Origin: Canna indica
Lineage: Eukaryota > Streptophyta > Magnoliopsida > Zingiberales > Cannaceae
DNA: 64,000 bases
Direction of reading: 5' to 3'
NCBI GenBank assembly: GCA_034359265.1
Contig: CP136896.1
Span: 21,793,501 to 21,857,500, forward strand
Positions 10,497 through 21,704 of this stretch are shown here, one piece after another. The position numbers were made by a program, and so were the translations under genes. Under the pieces are notes generated by a model. The model made no database searches, had not been told where the DNA came from, and was given only the letters and a program-made list of their open reading frames with translations. Position 1 is the first letter of the stretch; every line of letters begins with the position of its first letter.

Positions 10497-11768
10497 ATAA
10501 TTGATTCATTTTGATATCATGTTAACTCTTTTGAAATGAATCTTTACTATCTAGTATAGGTTGAGATTTTTAAATGAAACTTTGCATTGAACATTTACTA
10601 TTCAGTAAGTTAGTTTGCTAGTTGGTACATAATTTCATTATGATACTAATGATGCCTACTTGCAAGTTGAGAAAGTAGTAAATTTGGAAGGCTAAAGAAA
10701 ATAAAAATTAGAGAATTTCTCAAGAAATGAGGTATGAGTTTCATTTTGGTAAAATTCTTGCATAGCACCTTTATTTTCTTGATTAAATGATTTCTCTATG
10801 CTCATGAATGATCTTATCTCATGAGTAGATAAAATTTTGATACTTAGGCAATTTCATGTCACCTAGTTTGATTGAAATGTGCCCTAGGTAGAATGTCATC
10901 TTAGAGACTTCATTTTAAGTTAAAACTTGATAAACAAGTTTGAGTTTACTCATGATTTACTTCCATGTGGTTAAAATTGAAAACCACATGTAAATGTATA
11001 AAATAATAACTAGCTCATATTAGGAGACTCAAAATTGAAAAAATTTGACCTAAGTCAATAATTTGACTTAGAAATTTTTTTTTGAGTCCAAACTTCACAA
11101 ACATGTTTAGATTTACTCATATAAGGTGTCTATGTGTCTATGTTTGAAAGCCCATGATATTATTTTCATCTCAATCTTGATAAACATGTTTTAAATGATC
11201 ATATGTTTAGATTTCCAAAGTTTGAATGAAATCCAAAAATGTCATGAAAAAATTCTAGTTATTTATGAAAATGCCACTAGAACTCAATGAATTTAAAAAA
11301 ATACAGAAAAATAATTATTTGTTAATTCTTAAATATGCATCTTCCTTGAAAAATCTAGTTTATGGCGTAAAAATTTCAAAAATCTTGAGTATGAATGTGA
11401 TTTGATTTGGATTTTAAAACTTTAAAGTATCGTTCTTCCCAAGTGATCATTTTTTTTCGATACTTAGTCTCTTAGTCGATGTTTGATTTTCATCCCTTGA
11501 GTTGAGACTTTCGCGGTTTTGAAAAATCTTTTAGAGTTTCAACTTTGACTTTTGATTGACTTTTCTTACCCTTTTTGAATGATGTCAAAAGGGGGAGAAA
11601 ATATAGGTAAAAGGGAAGAAAATATAGGAAAATCATGCATATAGATAGGGGAAATTTATTTTCATAGATATACATGTTGATAGGGGGAGAAATCCCATGT
11701 TTGATATCCTTTGTGCTTAAATGATATATTTTCTTAAGGATGTTTGTCATCATCAAAAAGGGGGAGAT
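10497..11768 (+). mobile_element. Sirevirus Y non-coding 3' region with repeated polypurine tracts
   Basis: A 5'-truncated element: only the region upstream of a 3' LTR remains. It contains at least three GGGGGAGA motifs (AAAAGGGGGAGAAAA near 11586, TGATAGGGGGAGAAA near 11675, and AAAAAGGGGGAGAT at about 11755-11768). The last abuts the LTR. Repeated polypurine tracts before the 3' LTR are known for Sireviruses. No coding sequence is seen. Confidence 0.78.
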
Positions 11769-13392
11769 TGTTGGCCTAAGGTTTTCAACCTTAGTCTTAA
11801 TCTCAGTTTTAATGATAACAAACATAGAACTAATAATTTCATGGAGAGATATTTCAGGTTCCAAGTCAATTTGCACTTGACGTTCCCGATTAGAGAAATC
11901 AGCAAAGACGCTCGTCGACGCTTGGGATTCTTCGAAAAGCTATAGTGTAGGTTTAGGGTGACTAGCATATGTTGTAAATCCTTATGATGATGCGAAGAAA
12001 CTCAAAAACCAATCCCAAACCTCAAAACACGAAAACCCGAAAAATTAGAAAAGATCCTGAAATTCACTAAGCCTAGGGAGCTCCTTGGAGAGCTATATGA
12101 CCTAGATATTTTCTTGGCACCAAAAGTCCCAGTAATTGCTCCTTAGGTAAAAACTAGTAAACGACATATTTTTAAGGATTGTTTGGAAGCATTTAACCTA
12201 TGCATATTTGACCCGTGAGATTATAAAATTTCTAATTTTCAAAAATTTGTACTAGACCCCAAAAGTTAGATTTTGATTCTTAAGGATTTTGATATTTTAG
12301 ATATTTTTATTGAATCCAAATGGGGGTAATCCTTACATAACATTTATGTTTAAAAGTTATTAACTTGAAGTTAAGAAATGTTATATAAGAAGATTTAGCG
12401 AAGACGGAACTCAAAAATGAACAAACAAGCAGAAAATTGCATTGTTCCTAGGTTCGATCGATAGGTCGGTCGACCGAATGGATCCTAGAAAGCACAGAAG
12501 CATCCGATCGAATGAGCGGTCGCTCGTGCGGTCGATCGGCCCATCGATCGGCGATCGACCGACGAGCGGTAAAGGCTCTATTTCGAGCCGTTGAGTGGTA
12601 TTTCACCCGAGCCACTTCATGGCTCCCTATATATTTATGATCCCAGCCTTCCTTTGATATTGTTGATGTCTCCTAAACTCCATTGAGCCATCCTTGATCA
12701 TTCCCAAGGTTTCATTGAGTCATTACTCGGGGAAACTCTAGTTTGATCTCTCAACTCCTTGATCTTGCCTTCAAGCTTTGATTGATTCATCATTGAGGCA
12801 TTAAGAGGAACTAGGACTTGTGTTTAGAGCTAAGTATTTTGTATTGTTTATTTGGTCTATTATTTGTGTATTTTCTTTTTATTTACATCATATTTGAGTT
12901 TGTGTTAGACCTAGAGTGTAGGACTTGAAATTGGGTGGTAGCCTTGGTATTTGAGGTTTAAATCCACTGGTGTAAACATAGCTTGCTAGGATTAGTTCTT
13001 GTTGTTCTTAGGTTTGAGGTGAGAGAGTGATCTCGATAGGAAGGCGGAGACTTCCAGGTGTGGAAATACATTTGGTATGAGAGCGGAGACTCTCCGGTGA
13101 AAATGTCCTCGTTGTAAAGAAAACAAGATAATCTAGTAAAACTAGTTTGAAAATCCTAAGTGGGGTGCTTAGGTAGTGGAGTAGGCATTGGGGCCGAACC
13201 ACTATATATAAATCACTGTGTTTGTATTGTTTATATTTATACTTGCATAATTGCTTATCATTTGCTTCCGCACATTATTAACTCATATAGTGTTTTGCCT
13301 AAGTAATTAAGAATTGTTTAAAACCAGAATTAGGTGAAAAGTTCAGATAACACACTATTGACCCCCCTCTAGTGTAAGCCATTTCACCAACA
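11769..13392 (+). mobile_element. full-length Sirevirus LTR (3' LTR of element Y)
   Basis: TGTTGGCCTAAGG to CATTTCACCAACA, 1624 bp, the same length as the copy at 58336-59959. It includes the CpG palindrome cluster (about 12455-12590), a TATATATTT box near 12630 and the conserved GGGGTGCTTAGGTAGTGGAG block. The following sequence (CATATAAGCAG) is not a primer-binding site, consistent with a 3' LTR. Confidence 0.88.
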
Positions 13393-14214
13393 CATATAAG
13401 CAGTAGCAACTAGCCACCTATACACAAGATAACCGTGCCATCTCAGGTCAAAGGATCATATGCAGTAATATTATCTTGATAATGTTTTAGTGACAATGGT
13501 AAAGTACCATGTGAACATTATTTATGCATCACGATCGACCAACTTATCTCATTAGTGTCCACATATCTGTGTTGACATCCAATGTCATGTAGCATGAGAC
13601 ACTACTCCGTCTTCATCAGTATCTCATACTATTCATGGAAACAAATAGAGGTGATGATCTTCTGAAATAACAATGCCCAGTTAGTATTCATGCGATCGTG
13701 AACTGATTTAACAACTTGTACTAGAATACTCCGTCACTCATTTTCTGAACTTATGAGAATGAAGTATTCTAACAAGTATATCCTGCACTTATTCTAAAAA
13801 ACATGCACAACTTATGCTCAAAAGAATAATAAACTGTCATTTAAAAGAATTATTCAAAACATACATTGGCTCTAGAGCATATAAAACTAACAAGAACTAA
13901 AGGGGTCAGCCAACAATTAGAACCCCTTTTTATAGGTGGTTCATTAACCACCTAGGTTGGCTATGGGTAGCTGACCTCTCCATGTGATGAGGTCGGCTAC
14001 CTTAGCTGACCTCATGTTGATGAGGTTCGGCCATTCAAAATGGCCAGCCTCATTTCCACTTTTCTAGGAGTCAATAACATTCTCATAAGACCAAGCCAAC
14101 TCGGCTTGGTCTTTCCTCGATTTAAGGGGTCAAAACCCTTGGCTATGGGTCGGTTATTCAAGAATAGCTGACCCCTTCCTTTGGACTCAACCGACCTCAC
14201 CTACATGAGATCGA
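13393..14214 (-). mobile_element. probable copia LTR fragment, unclassified
   Basis: Non-coding, about 820 bp. The minus strand has the look of plant copia LTR sequence (a GGTGGCTAGTTGC segment and a Thr-free, ORF-poor composition), but I could not pair it with a second copy in the window. Short inverted words such as GTCGGCTACC / GGTAGCTGACC occur at 13950-14010. The flank right of the next LTR (15752-15886) has a similar style, so that LTR may have split one older element here. Confidence 0.35.
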
Positions 14215-15751
14215 TGTAAGTGAAATGGCCTACACTAGAAGGGGACTGATGAATAGTGTGTTTGCTAAATTTTAGCCTAATTTTGATTTTAATTCTTTTC
14301 TTGATTACTTTAGGCAATTCACAATTCAACTAGATCAACAAGTGCAGAAGCAATAAATGAATACACTAAACACAAGTAACCACATAAGCACAATGGCAAT
14401 GCAAACAAAGAGATTTATAATGGTTCGGTCCCAATGCCTACTCCACTACCTAAGGATTTTCAAACTTAGTTTTACTAGATTATATCGTTTCCCTTACAAT
14501 GAGGACCTTTCACCCGAAAAGTCTCCACTCTCAACCTAAGGCACTTCCACACCTGAAAGTATTCGTCTTCTTACCGAGAGCACTCTTTCACCTCAACCTT
14601 AAGGGACAACAATCTCTAATCCTAGCAAACTAAGTACACCGGTGGATTTAAGCCTCAAATACAAAGGCTACCACCCAACTCAATCAAACATAGCAACCTA
14701 GGTTTGCACACTTGATATACAATAAAAATAAACAACACAATACAATAACAATTGGAGTAATAAACAAACCAAAGTATACTTAGCTTCAAAAGAAACTCCC
14801 TAGTACTCTTGATGTCTCAAGATGATGAGTCGATGAAGAATGAAGGCTCAATCAAGATTTCAACAAGAAACTAGGGTATAGAGATGAAAATAGCTCAATC
14901 ATGGCTTTAGTATCACATATAATGGTTCAAGGAATATTTTAGGATATAAGGAATGTTGGGAGAGGCTTATTTATAGGGATCCAAGGAAGTGAGGCTCGGA
15001 TGAAACAACACAACGGCTCAAAAAGGAGCAATTACCGCCCGCTGATCGATGGGTGATCGACCGCTCGAGCGACCGATCATCGACCGAGAGGCCTCTATCA
15101 ATTTTGAGCCTCTGTCGGCCGCTCGTCGGCCAATGGTCAGTTAAGAATCAAGATGTTATACAAGGATTACCCCCCATTTGGATTCAATAAAAATATCTAA
15201 AAAAACAAAATCCTTAAGAATCAAAATTTAACTTTCGGGGTCTAGTACAGATTTTCAAAAACCAGAAATTTTATAATCTCCCGGATCAAATATGAATCAT
15301 TTAAAGGCTTCCAAAAATGCTTTAAAAATATATCGTTAACTAGTCTCTACCTAAGGAACAATTACCGGGATTTTTGGTGCCAAGAAAATATTTAGGTCAT
15401 ATAGCCCTCTAAGGAGCTCCCTAGGTTTAGTGAATTTTAGGGCCGGTTTTTGATTTTTTGAGTTTTCATATTTTGGGGTTCGGATTTCGGTTTTGGGATT
15501 TCTTCGCATTATAATGAGGATTTACAACACATGCTAAACATTTTAAACATAAACTCTAACTTCTCAAAGAATCCCAAGCGTCGACGAGCGTCCTTGCCGA
15601 TTTGTCTAATTTTTTCGATTTTTTCGATCGGGGACGTTGAGCGCTAACCGACTTGAAACCTGAAAATATTTCTCTATGAAAATAATAATTTCATATTTGT
15701 TATTATCAAAATCGAAATTAAGAGCTAAGTTAAAAACCTTAGGCCCAATCA
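14215..15751 (-). mobile_element. Sirevirus LTR, reversed
   Basis: Reverse complement of the 1624-bp LTR type. The left edge TGTAAGTGAAATGG corresponds to the LTR 3' end and the right edge CCTTAGGCCCAATCA to the LTR start. It includes the reversed CpG cluster at about 15040-15130 (GATCGACCGCTCGAGCGACC) and the TTATAGGGATCC promoter region near 14970. No polypurine tract or primer site adjoins it, so it is a solo or orphan LTR; flanking pentamers (ATCGA, AGTCT) do not match. Confidence 0.82.
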
Positions 15752-15886
15752 AGTCTAACCCTAACTAGTGGTTGGGTCCATCTCATGACAAGCCAACCCC
15801 ATGTTGGTTGAGTCACATGGGGTGGAGAGGAGGTTAATGGGAGGAGGGTGGAGGGGCCAAAGGAGGTTGATGGGAGGCGAAGGAAG
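15752..15886. other. purine-rich spacer
   Basis: G- and A-rich on the plus strand (GGGAGGAGGGTGGAGGGG at about 15839-15856). No gene. It continues in style after the TRIM (16210-16330), showing that the TRIM landed in a purine-rich tract. Confidence 0.6.
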
Positions 15887-16209
15887 TGTTAAAGTTCCAC
15901 ATTGCTTGAGGTTGTGGTCTAGATGGCCTTTAAATAGATTGGGCAATCCTCCCCCTTTAAGCTAGCTTTTGGGGTGGAGTTAGGTTCAAGGCTGATTTTC
16001 TAACATGGTATCAGAGCCAGACCAATTGTTAATTATGGGCCACCTGCAGAACTTCACGCTCCAGATGTGGATTCTGGGCGTGAGGGGGTGTGTTAAAGTT
16101 CCACATTGCTTGAGGTTGTGGTCTAGATGACCTTTAAATAGATTGGGCAATCCTCCCCCTTTAAGCTAGCTTTTGGGGTGGAGTTAGGTTCAAGGCTGAT
16201 TTTCTAACA
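15887..16209 (+). mobile_element. complete TRIM (miniature LTR retrotransposon)
   Basis: Two 119-bp direct repeats, 15887-16005 and 16091-16209, each starting TGTTAAAGTTCC and ending TTTTCTAACA. By eye they differ at one position (GATGGCC against GATGACC). The 5' repeat is followed at once by TGGTATCAGAGCCAGACC (16006-16023), a primer-binding site for initiator tRNA-Met. GTGAGGGGGTG (16080-16090) precedes the 3' repeat and can serve as the polypurine tract. GGAAG flanks both sides (15882-15886 and 16210-16214) as a perfect 5-bp target duplication. The 85-bp interior has no coding capacity, so mobilisation needs proteins from another element. Near-identical ends imply a recent insertion. Confidence 0.97.
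16006..16023 (+). promoter_or_regulatory. TRIM primer-binding site (tRNA-iMet)
   Basis: TGGTATCAGAGCCAGACC directly abuts the CA end of the 5' terminal repeat. It is the canonical complement of the 3' end of plant initiator tRNA-Met and starts minus-strand cDNA synthesis. Confidence 0.93.
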
Positions 16210-16839
16210 GGAAGGAGGTATGGTGGGGAGGAGAAAGGGGTCATGGAGGAGGAAAGAGGAGATAAATAGATGGATGAATCAGAGGTGGGCAAAAAGGGAG
16301 GACAAAGGAGGGATCGAGGAGGAAAGGGATACGAAGGTCTTATCGGTGATGGTGAAGGGAGGGTGGAGTCATAGCTACACCGTTTCCAATTGAAATATTA
16401 ATTAGCAACAACAAATATTGCTAATATTGCTATTGCGTCTTCACTGAGTTATGATGGTATTTTTCATTGTCAAAATGTCATCGCCCTTGCGATGGGTAAT
16501 CTACACTTGCTAATGACATGAATTCTAATAGTGTTGGCCCATTATTATCTAGCTATCTACTTGAAATTGGTTTCCCCAACTTGACACATGCAGATGAATG
16601 GAAAGCATAGTGAATTAGTTGTGTCTTAACTAATTCAATGTTGATGTGTTAACTTGAGAGTGGATGAATTCAGAGTAGAGGAAATAGATGTGCAATTCTG
16701 AAACTTGGACTGTTGATTCATGAAATTAACTCTTTGTGGATTTTTTGAGACCATCCATCGGCCAACAATTAACAAAGTTCGAATTGGTGGATTAGTTAAA
16801 TTTGTACCAAATTAGCTACCTATTTAAAATTCATTTGTT
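16210..16839. other. non-coding, purine-rich then AT-rich
   Basis: 16210-16360 continues the purine-rich tract. 16380-16839 is AT-rich with no recognisable gene or repeat copy elsewhere in the window. Confidence 0.5.
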
Positions 16840-17433
16840 ATCCAACTTAGTTATTACGTAGGACAAATCTATCTCATCCTTTTCTTTACGTCAAATCTAT
16901 CTAAAGTTTCAAATTCATAAAAATTATACTCCCACCGTTATATATCTGCTAGTGCAACCATTACTAATGTGACAGCCTAATCAGCATCACAAATATAAAT
17001 ATCATATAGTAATGAAAAATTTAAAAATAAAAGGAAATTGGATGAGTTTATGTCAAACTATAGAAAAATTAGTAAATCTACCCATCCTTTTATTTACACC
17101 AAATCTATATTAAACTTTCGAATTCATTACAGCAACCCCAATCATTGCGCACGTCAAAGAAAGCTTCTAATATTTTTGTCCTCCTTGGAAGCCATGACGC
17201 CGTTATCGCTTCAATTGTTAACTTTTCCTTGTATGAGAAACCACAACAAAGGAAGATCGACACCCACCTTTCTTATGTCTTTTGCCCATCCCAACCTTGT
17301 CTTTAAAGTTTGTCTTTATTTTTATTAACCCTGAACACCTTAAAAGAAGAAGACGAACAACCTCAATGGAACTCCTCAGGTTGCTTACTAGTGCAACTAG
17401 CTTTACGCCGATGCCTAAGGCGAGAAATACCCT

Positions 17434-17640
17434 ATGGACGTGCTGAAGAGGTTGATCAAGCCGCTTTACATTAGGACATTGAAGCGGTGGTGCAGTGACA
17501 AGCTTCGGTTCTTCCGGTTGTTGAGATCTAACGGGCCAAGAAGGTGTGACCTACTAGGAAGGTGTGACCTACCGGGAAGGTGCAACCTACCGGGAAGGTG
17601 CGACCTACCGGGAAGGTGCGACAAGTTTGTTGTAGATTAG
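17434..17640 (+). other. 68-codon open frame with hexapeptide repeats (doubtful gene)
   Basis: An ATG frame of 68 codons whose C-terminal half is a hexapeptide RCDLPG (variants RCDLLG, RCNLPG) repeated about four times, encoded by the 18-bp minisatellite. The N-terminal half (MDVLKRLIKPLYIRTLKRW) is basic, with no domain I recognise. It lies in the loop of the foldback element. A unit length divisible by three keeps the frame open without selection, so expression is unproven and this may be fortuitous. Confidence 0.25.
17541..17622 (+). repeat. 18-bp minisatellite, 4.6 copies
   Basis: Units AAGGTGTGACCTACTAGG, AAGGTGTGACCTACCGGG, AAGGTGCAACCTACCGGG and AAGGTGCGACCTACCGGG, then a partial AAGGTGCGAC. 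The first unit is the most diverged and each neighbour differs by one to two bases, as expected for stepwise expansion. Confidence 0.95.
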
Positions 17641-18009
17641 TGTAAATAAAAAGACGGCATAAGTTTGTTAGTTTGTCCATATAGTTTTGGGATATATTTA
17701 TCAATTTTTTTATCTTTCTTTTTCTTTCGTTAGTATATGTTGACATCTATTGAGATAACAGGTCTTAATAAAAAATATATATTAATGATGCTAACTATGT
17801 TGTCACCTCAACAACTAACAGTTACACATCTGATGGTGTAATATAATTGATATGAATTTGAAAGTTAAAAATGGATTTATAATGTAAATAAAAAGATGAG
17901 ATAGGTTTGTTAATTTGATCATAATGTGAAATATATATTCATCATATTCCCCTAGTATTTATATATGTAAATTTGACTGAACTTTTATTAATGAATAGTG
18001 ATCGTTAAA

Positions 18010-18540
18010 ATATGGGTTGGATCGACTCTGATCTAGGCCCGGTCGGACCAACCCCGGAGACAACTCGGCTCATAAACCAAACCCAGATTGAATCAACTAC
18101 AATTCGGCCCAGGGGCTCCGTCGACTATTTAAGGATATCCTCGTCCTTCATTTATCGCAAAGGATTTGACCATAATGATATCTCAATTTGAGGAATAGCA
18201 ATCGATCCATTCAAGGCATATCCTCATGAAATTTCAAGAGAAATTCTCATCGAATACCTCGAACTCTACAAAACAGACACAATGCACACATGTATATTCT
18301 CGAATCCAATTCTTACCGACACCACCTCGAATAAGTTCTTACTTAAGCGTCTGAGTATCTTTGCATGTCGCATCGGAGCTATATCGAGGCGGGGGTCATG
18401 AAGACTTGCAGCACCTCCGATCTCAGGCGAGAATAAAATATTAATTTGTTTGGTTACTGCTCACTCGTATAAATTTACTGCATTCAACCCGGGAGTGTAG
18501 ATATTTCAGAGAAACTCTAATTTAAATTGATCAATATTTG
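18010..18540 (+). mobile_element. gypsy-type LTR fragment
   Basis: Non-coding. It contains CTATTTAAGGATATCC (possible TATA region near 18126) and CTTAAGCGTCTGAGTATCTTTGCA (near 18343), the same signature as in the remnants at about 251 and 26350. No partner LTR is seen. Limits are approximate. Confidence 0.5.
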
Positions 18541-18879
18541 CTTAAATAAAGTATCATTTATCTTTTAATATATTTAAGAAAATGATCGTCCGTTGGAATA
18601 AATTAAATTGCTTCAAGTGTTGGATCAACTTACTTTTGTCCCCCGTGAAATTAAGATGGAACAAAAGGCAGGACACAAACTGTGTTAATTAATTATTGTC
18701 GCCTCCGTATGCTTCCAAAAGAATCAAGCTCAACCTATCACTAGCTCAGTACATTAAAGTTAACCCTATCAGAGAGAAAAAGAAAAGAAAAAATCTTCAT
18801 GTTATCTTCTCTGAAAAGATTTGGATCGGATCTCAAGTTTTCTTGTTTCCAACCTGAACCAAATCTCTCCGTTGTTGAT

Positions 18880-19470
18880 ATCTTGTCGTATAAATTTAGT
18901 CCTATTCATGACGGTCTATTAATTCTTCATCCACAAAAAAATAAAAGACGTTATGTCCATATTGACGGAGTTAATAGACCGTCGTGGATATGACCAAATT
19001 TATATGACGGACCGGATAGATTTGCTCCGTAACATATATAAGTTTGTTCCATGACATAGATTTGATCATATTCATGATGGTCCATTAACTCCGTCAATAT
19101 GGACATAACGCCATTTATTTTTTCGTGAACGGAGAGTTAATGGACCATCACGGATATGATCAAATTTGTGCTATGAGACAAATATATTGGACCAAATTTA
19201 TGCTACGGGGTAAATATATAGAACCAAATCTGTGTTACGGGGCAAACATATAGGACTGAAAATTTTAAAATAAAACTTATATGATCAAATATGCCAACGT
19301 GTATGAACGACGTTAGTTCACATTGACGGAGAGTTAACGGACCGTCACAGATAGAATCAAATCTGTACTATATAATAAATTTATAGGACCGAAAATATCA
19401 AAATAAAATTTATAGGACCAAAGTCCAAAAAAATTAAAAATTAAAGACCAAATTTGCACTCCTCCCTAAA
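18880..19470. repeat. cluster of alternating inverted repeats (hairpin array)
   Basis: At least five copies of a ~35-45-bp arm based on GGAGTTAATGGACCGTCA..GGATATGATCAAAT in alternating orientation: arms at 18889-18922 and 18971-19004 pair with each other around a 48-nt loop; 19053-19094 and 19129-19175 form a second hairpin; a further copy lies at about 19323-19372. Between them are repeats of TATAGGACC..AAAATAAAATTTATA. The region ends in AAAGACCAAATTTGCACTCCTCCCT, resembling a transposon terminus. Likely a non-autonomous DNA element of unknown class. No protein coding. Confidence 0.7.
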
Positions 19471-19960
19471 AAAACTATTTTGCCCCTACTATCCAATGTG
19501 CACGTGCACCTCATTGTGCACACGAGCATTCGGGTGCACATGTGAGGCATCAGGTATGGACTCAAGCCTCAAGTGCATGTGTGCCCTATAGCCTTTGTTA
19601 CTACAAATGGATCGAGCCATTATAATGCATTACTTTAATTAATAGACCGAGTTAATTATGTATATTACTTAATTTTGTAGATTATACATGCTTTAGTTTT
19701 GATAGACTTATCCACGGTGATTTCATTATTTTGCTAGTTAATTTTATAGATTATACATGCAATAATTTGTAATAAACTGTTGTTTCATTTCATAATTGTA
19801 GATTGAATATATGTTAGAAATTTAGTTAATGTAGTTGAACTATCATTTATTTATGATATTTGATTTATTTTTAGAGAATTCATTTAGGATTCATCCAATA
19901 ATTACTACATTTTCAAATTTATGGTATATAATCAATTTATTTTCAAATTTATTTTAGAGC
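19471..19960. other. AT-rich non-coding sequence
   Basis: No gene, repeat copy or RNA gene recognised. A short GTGCACGTGCACC segment near 19498 is self-complementary. Confidence 0.5.
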
Positions 19961-19964
19961 TTCA

Positions 19965-20300
19965 ATCTCTCAGCTCGAGCTCGGCTCAGTTTAAGCTCGT
20001 TTAGACTCGTTTATTTTTCTCAAGCTTGACCGAGCTCATCAAAGCTAAATTAAGCTCGGCTCGACACGGGTTTATGCCCGGCCTGATCTGAAATATTAAT
20101 ATTAATATAATTATATATAAATATATAAAGCTCGATTAGACTCGTGAGCCGCTCGAGCTAAGTATTGATTGGCTCGAGCTCAGCTTGCTCATATGTAAAG
20201 CTTGGCTCGAGCTCAATAAGATCGAGTCGACTTCGAGTTTTCATCGAGTCAGTCCCGAGTAGCTCACGAGCTACTCGACTCACTTGCACCCCTAGTATTC
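19965..20300 (-). mobile_element. GAGCTCG-rich hAT-like non-autonomous element end
   Basis: Dense in CTCGAGCTC, GAGCTCGGCTCG and related words, with an AT-rich core (about 20090-20135). It ends CACTTGCACCCCTAG at about 20286-20300, the complement of a TAGGGGTGCAA-type terminus seen in plant hAT-related elements. The other terminus was not found, so it is truncated or diverged. Confidence 0.5.
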
Positions 20301-20374
20301 ATATTGCTCATTGTATATCTCTTCCTACTCATTGTTGTTAGAATTTTGGTCAGTATCTCAAATGACAAAATAGT

Positions 20375-21465
20375 ATGTGTATAGTTGACCAGAGATTTTC
20401 AAATCTGGGTTTGATGATAATAAATTAGGATCTAATATTTAATTAAGAAATAATATTTTTTATGTTACAAGTCAATAAGCACATGATGTCTATGATCGAA
20501 AAAGATTGGAATGAAATCGAAAATTCTAAAGAAAAGCTTTGAACACTTGGTATTGGGTCTAGAATCATTGTATTACCCTTAGGATGCATGTCAATGACGA
20601 TGAAGACCATATATAATGAGCCAAAACCCAAACCAACCTCGAAACATGGCTGAAACTATCCTTTATACAATTTCAATTGAAAGTTCGGTCGATCGATCAA
20701 CAATTGACCTTCGATCGGCGAGCGTCACGACTCTTTATTCAACCGTTGTGATTTATTTTTTCCCTGTGCATCTCCATTTATAAACCTATAAATATTTGTC
20801 TTGAGCCTTTCTCTACCATTGATAAACCTTACTGAGTCATTTTACAAAGTTTTCTAAGCTTTATTGTGTCATTCTTTGAGGATGCCCTAGCTTGAGCATG
20901 TTTTCCTTAATTGAGCCTTTGTTTTCCATTTCATCATCAAAATGTATCAAGAGGATCTAGGAGATGGTTCTTGAAGCTAAGTAATTGAATTTCATTTATT
21001 TCTCCATTTATTTGTATTTTTAATTTGTTTTGTTGTCATTTTAAAGGTTAAGTGTAGATCTAGGTGTTTAGGTCTTGGTTGAGTGGTGGTGTAGAGGCAT
21101 AAATTCATTTGCGTAACTAGGTTTTAGGGTTGCTTGGAGCTTGAGGTGGGAAGGTGCCTTCAGGGAGAAGGTTATACGCATTCGGTATAAATCCTCTTGG
21201 AGGAACCTTAAATTTTGGTGAGTAGGTTTAAATCCTAAGCAGGGAGCTTGTATAGTGAATGTAGACTTAGTTAGAAGCTGGACCACTATGAAATTATGTG
21301 TTTGCATTACCTTCTTCTGTTTATACTTCATTGTCTCATATTGCTTCCACCAATTAATTAAACTTGTGATTTGTCTAATATTTCAAGAATCAATTAAAAT
21401 TAAAATTTAGGCTTAATTATTTAGAACACATTATTCACCTCCCTCTAGTATGTCATTTCCTTTTA
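20375..21465 (+). mobile_element. old, degenerate Sirevirus-like LTR
   Basis: Preserves the order of LTR landmarks in mutated form: GATTTTCAAATCTGGGTTTGATGATAATAAA near the start, a small GGTCGATCGATC cluster (about 20684-20735), TTTATAAACC (about 20778), and ACATTATTCACCTCCCTCTAG at the end. It is about 1.1 kb and lacks part of the middle. It is probably the oldest Sirevirus LTR in the window. Confidence 0.6.
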
Positions 21466-21704
21466 CATGTACTTAGAGAATTATGGGGAGATGCATCAAA
21501 ATTTCCTCCAAAATTTAACATATATATATAAAGAAGGTAATATGAACGATATTGTTCCTAAACAGATAAAATTTTCCACCAATATTTCCCTTTGACGACT
21601 GCAATGTGGTGGCTTGATTGGTTTTGCCCCTTCCTCCTCTGCGACTCCCAACCCCTCTAAAATCTTGTCCTCCTCCACCCCATCTTTTCCCCTAAAGCCT
21701 CCCC

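Larger units (their letters stand above)
16840..17965. mobile_element. foldback (long inverted repeat) element
   Basis: Two sets of inverted arms. Outer: about 16850-17005 against 17785-17945; in the same orientation both contain a GATGCT..TGTCAC segment, ATGAATTTGAAA, and AAAAGATGAGATAGGTTTG-type words. Inner: about 17041-17130 against 17633-17710, sharing TGTAAATAAAAGGA and TTTGTTAGTTTGT-like words. The arms are clearly diverged. The centre (17140-17630) is different, less AT-rich and holds an 18-bp minisatellite. No transposase was found, and exact ends and target duplication could not be fixed. Possible identity: a non-autonomous foldback or MULE-like element with captured sequence. Confidence 0.6.

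Noticed and set aside
13393..14214. A named copia lineage for this segment
   Set aside because: No second copy, no coding motif and no flanking signals in the window; lineage assignment would be guesswork.
16006..16023. tRNA gene at TGGTATCAGAGC sites
   Set aside because: These are primer-binding sites complementary to the tRNA-iMet 3' end, located right after LTR ends; no cloverleaf follows.
17434..17640. Calling the RCDLPG frame a protein-coding gene
   Set aside because: An 18-bp unit keeps a frame open without selection; reported only as doubtful.
19490..19520. GTGCACGTGCACC palindrome as a regulatory operator
   Set aside because: An isolated short palindrome in gene-free sequence; no supporting promoter or gene nearby.
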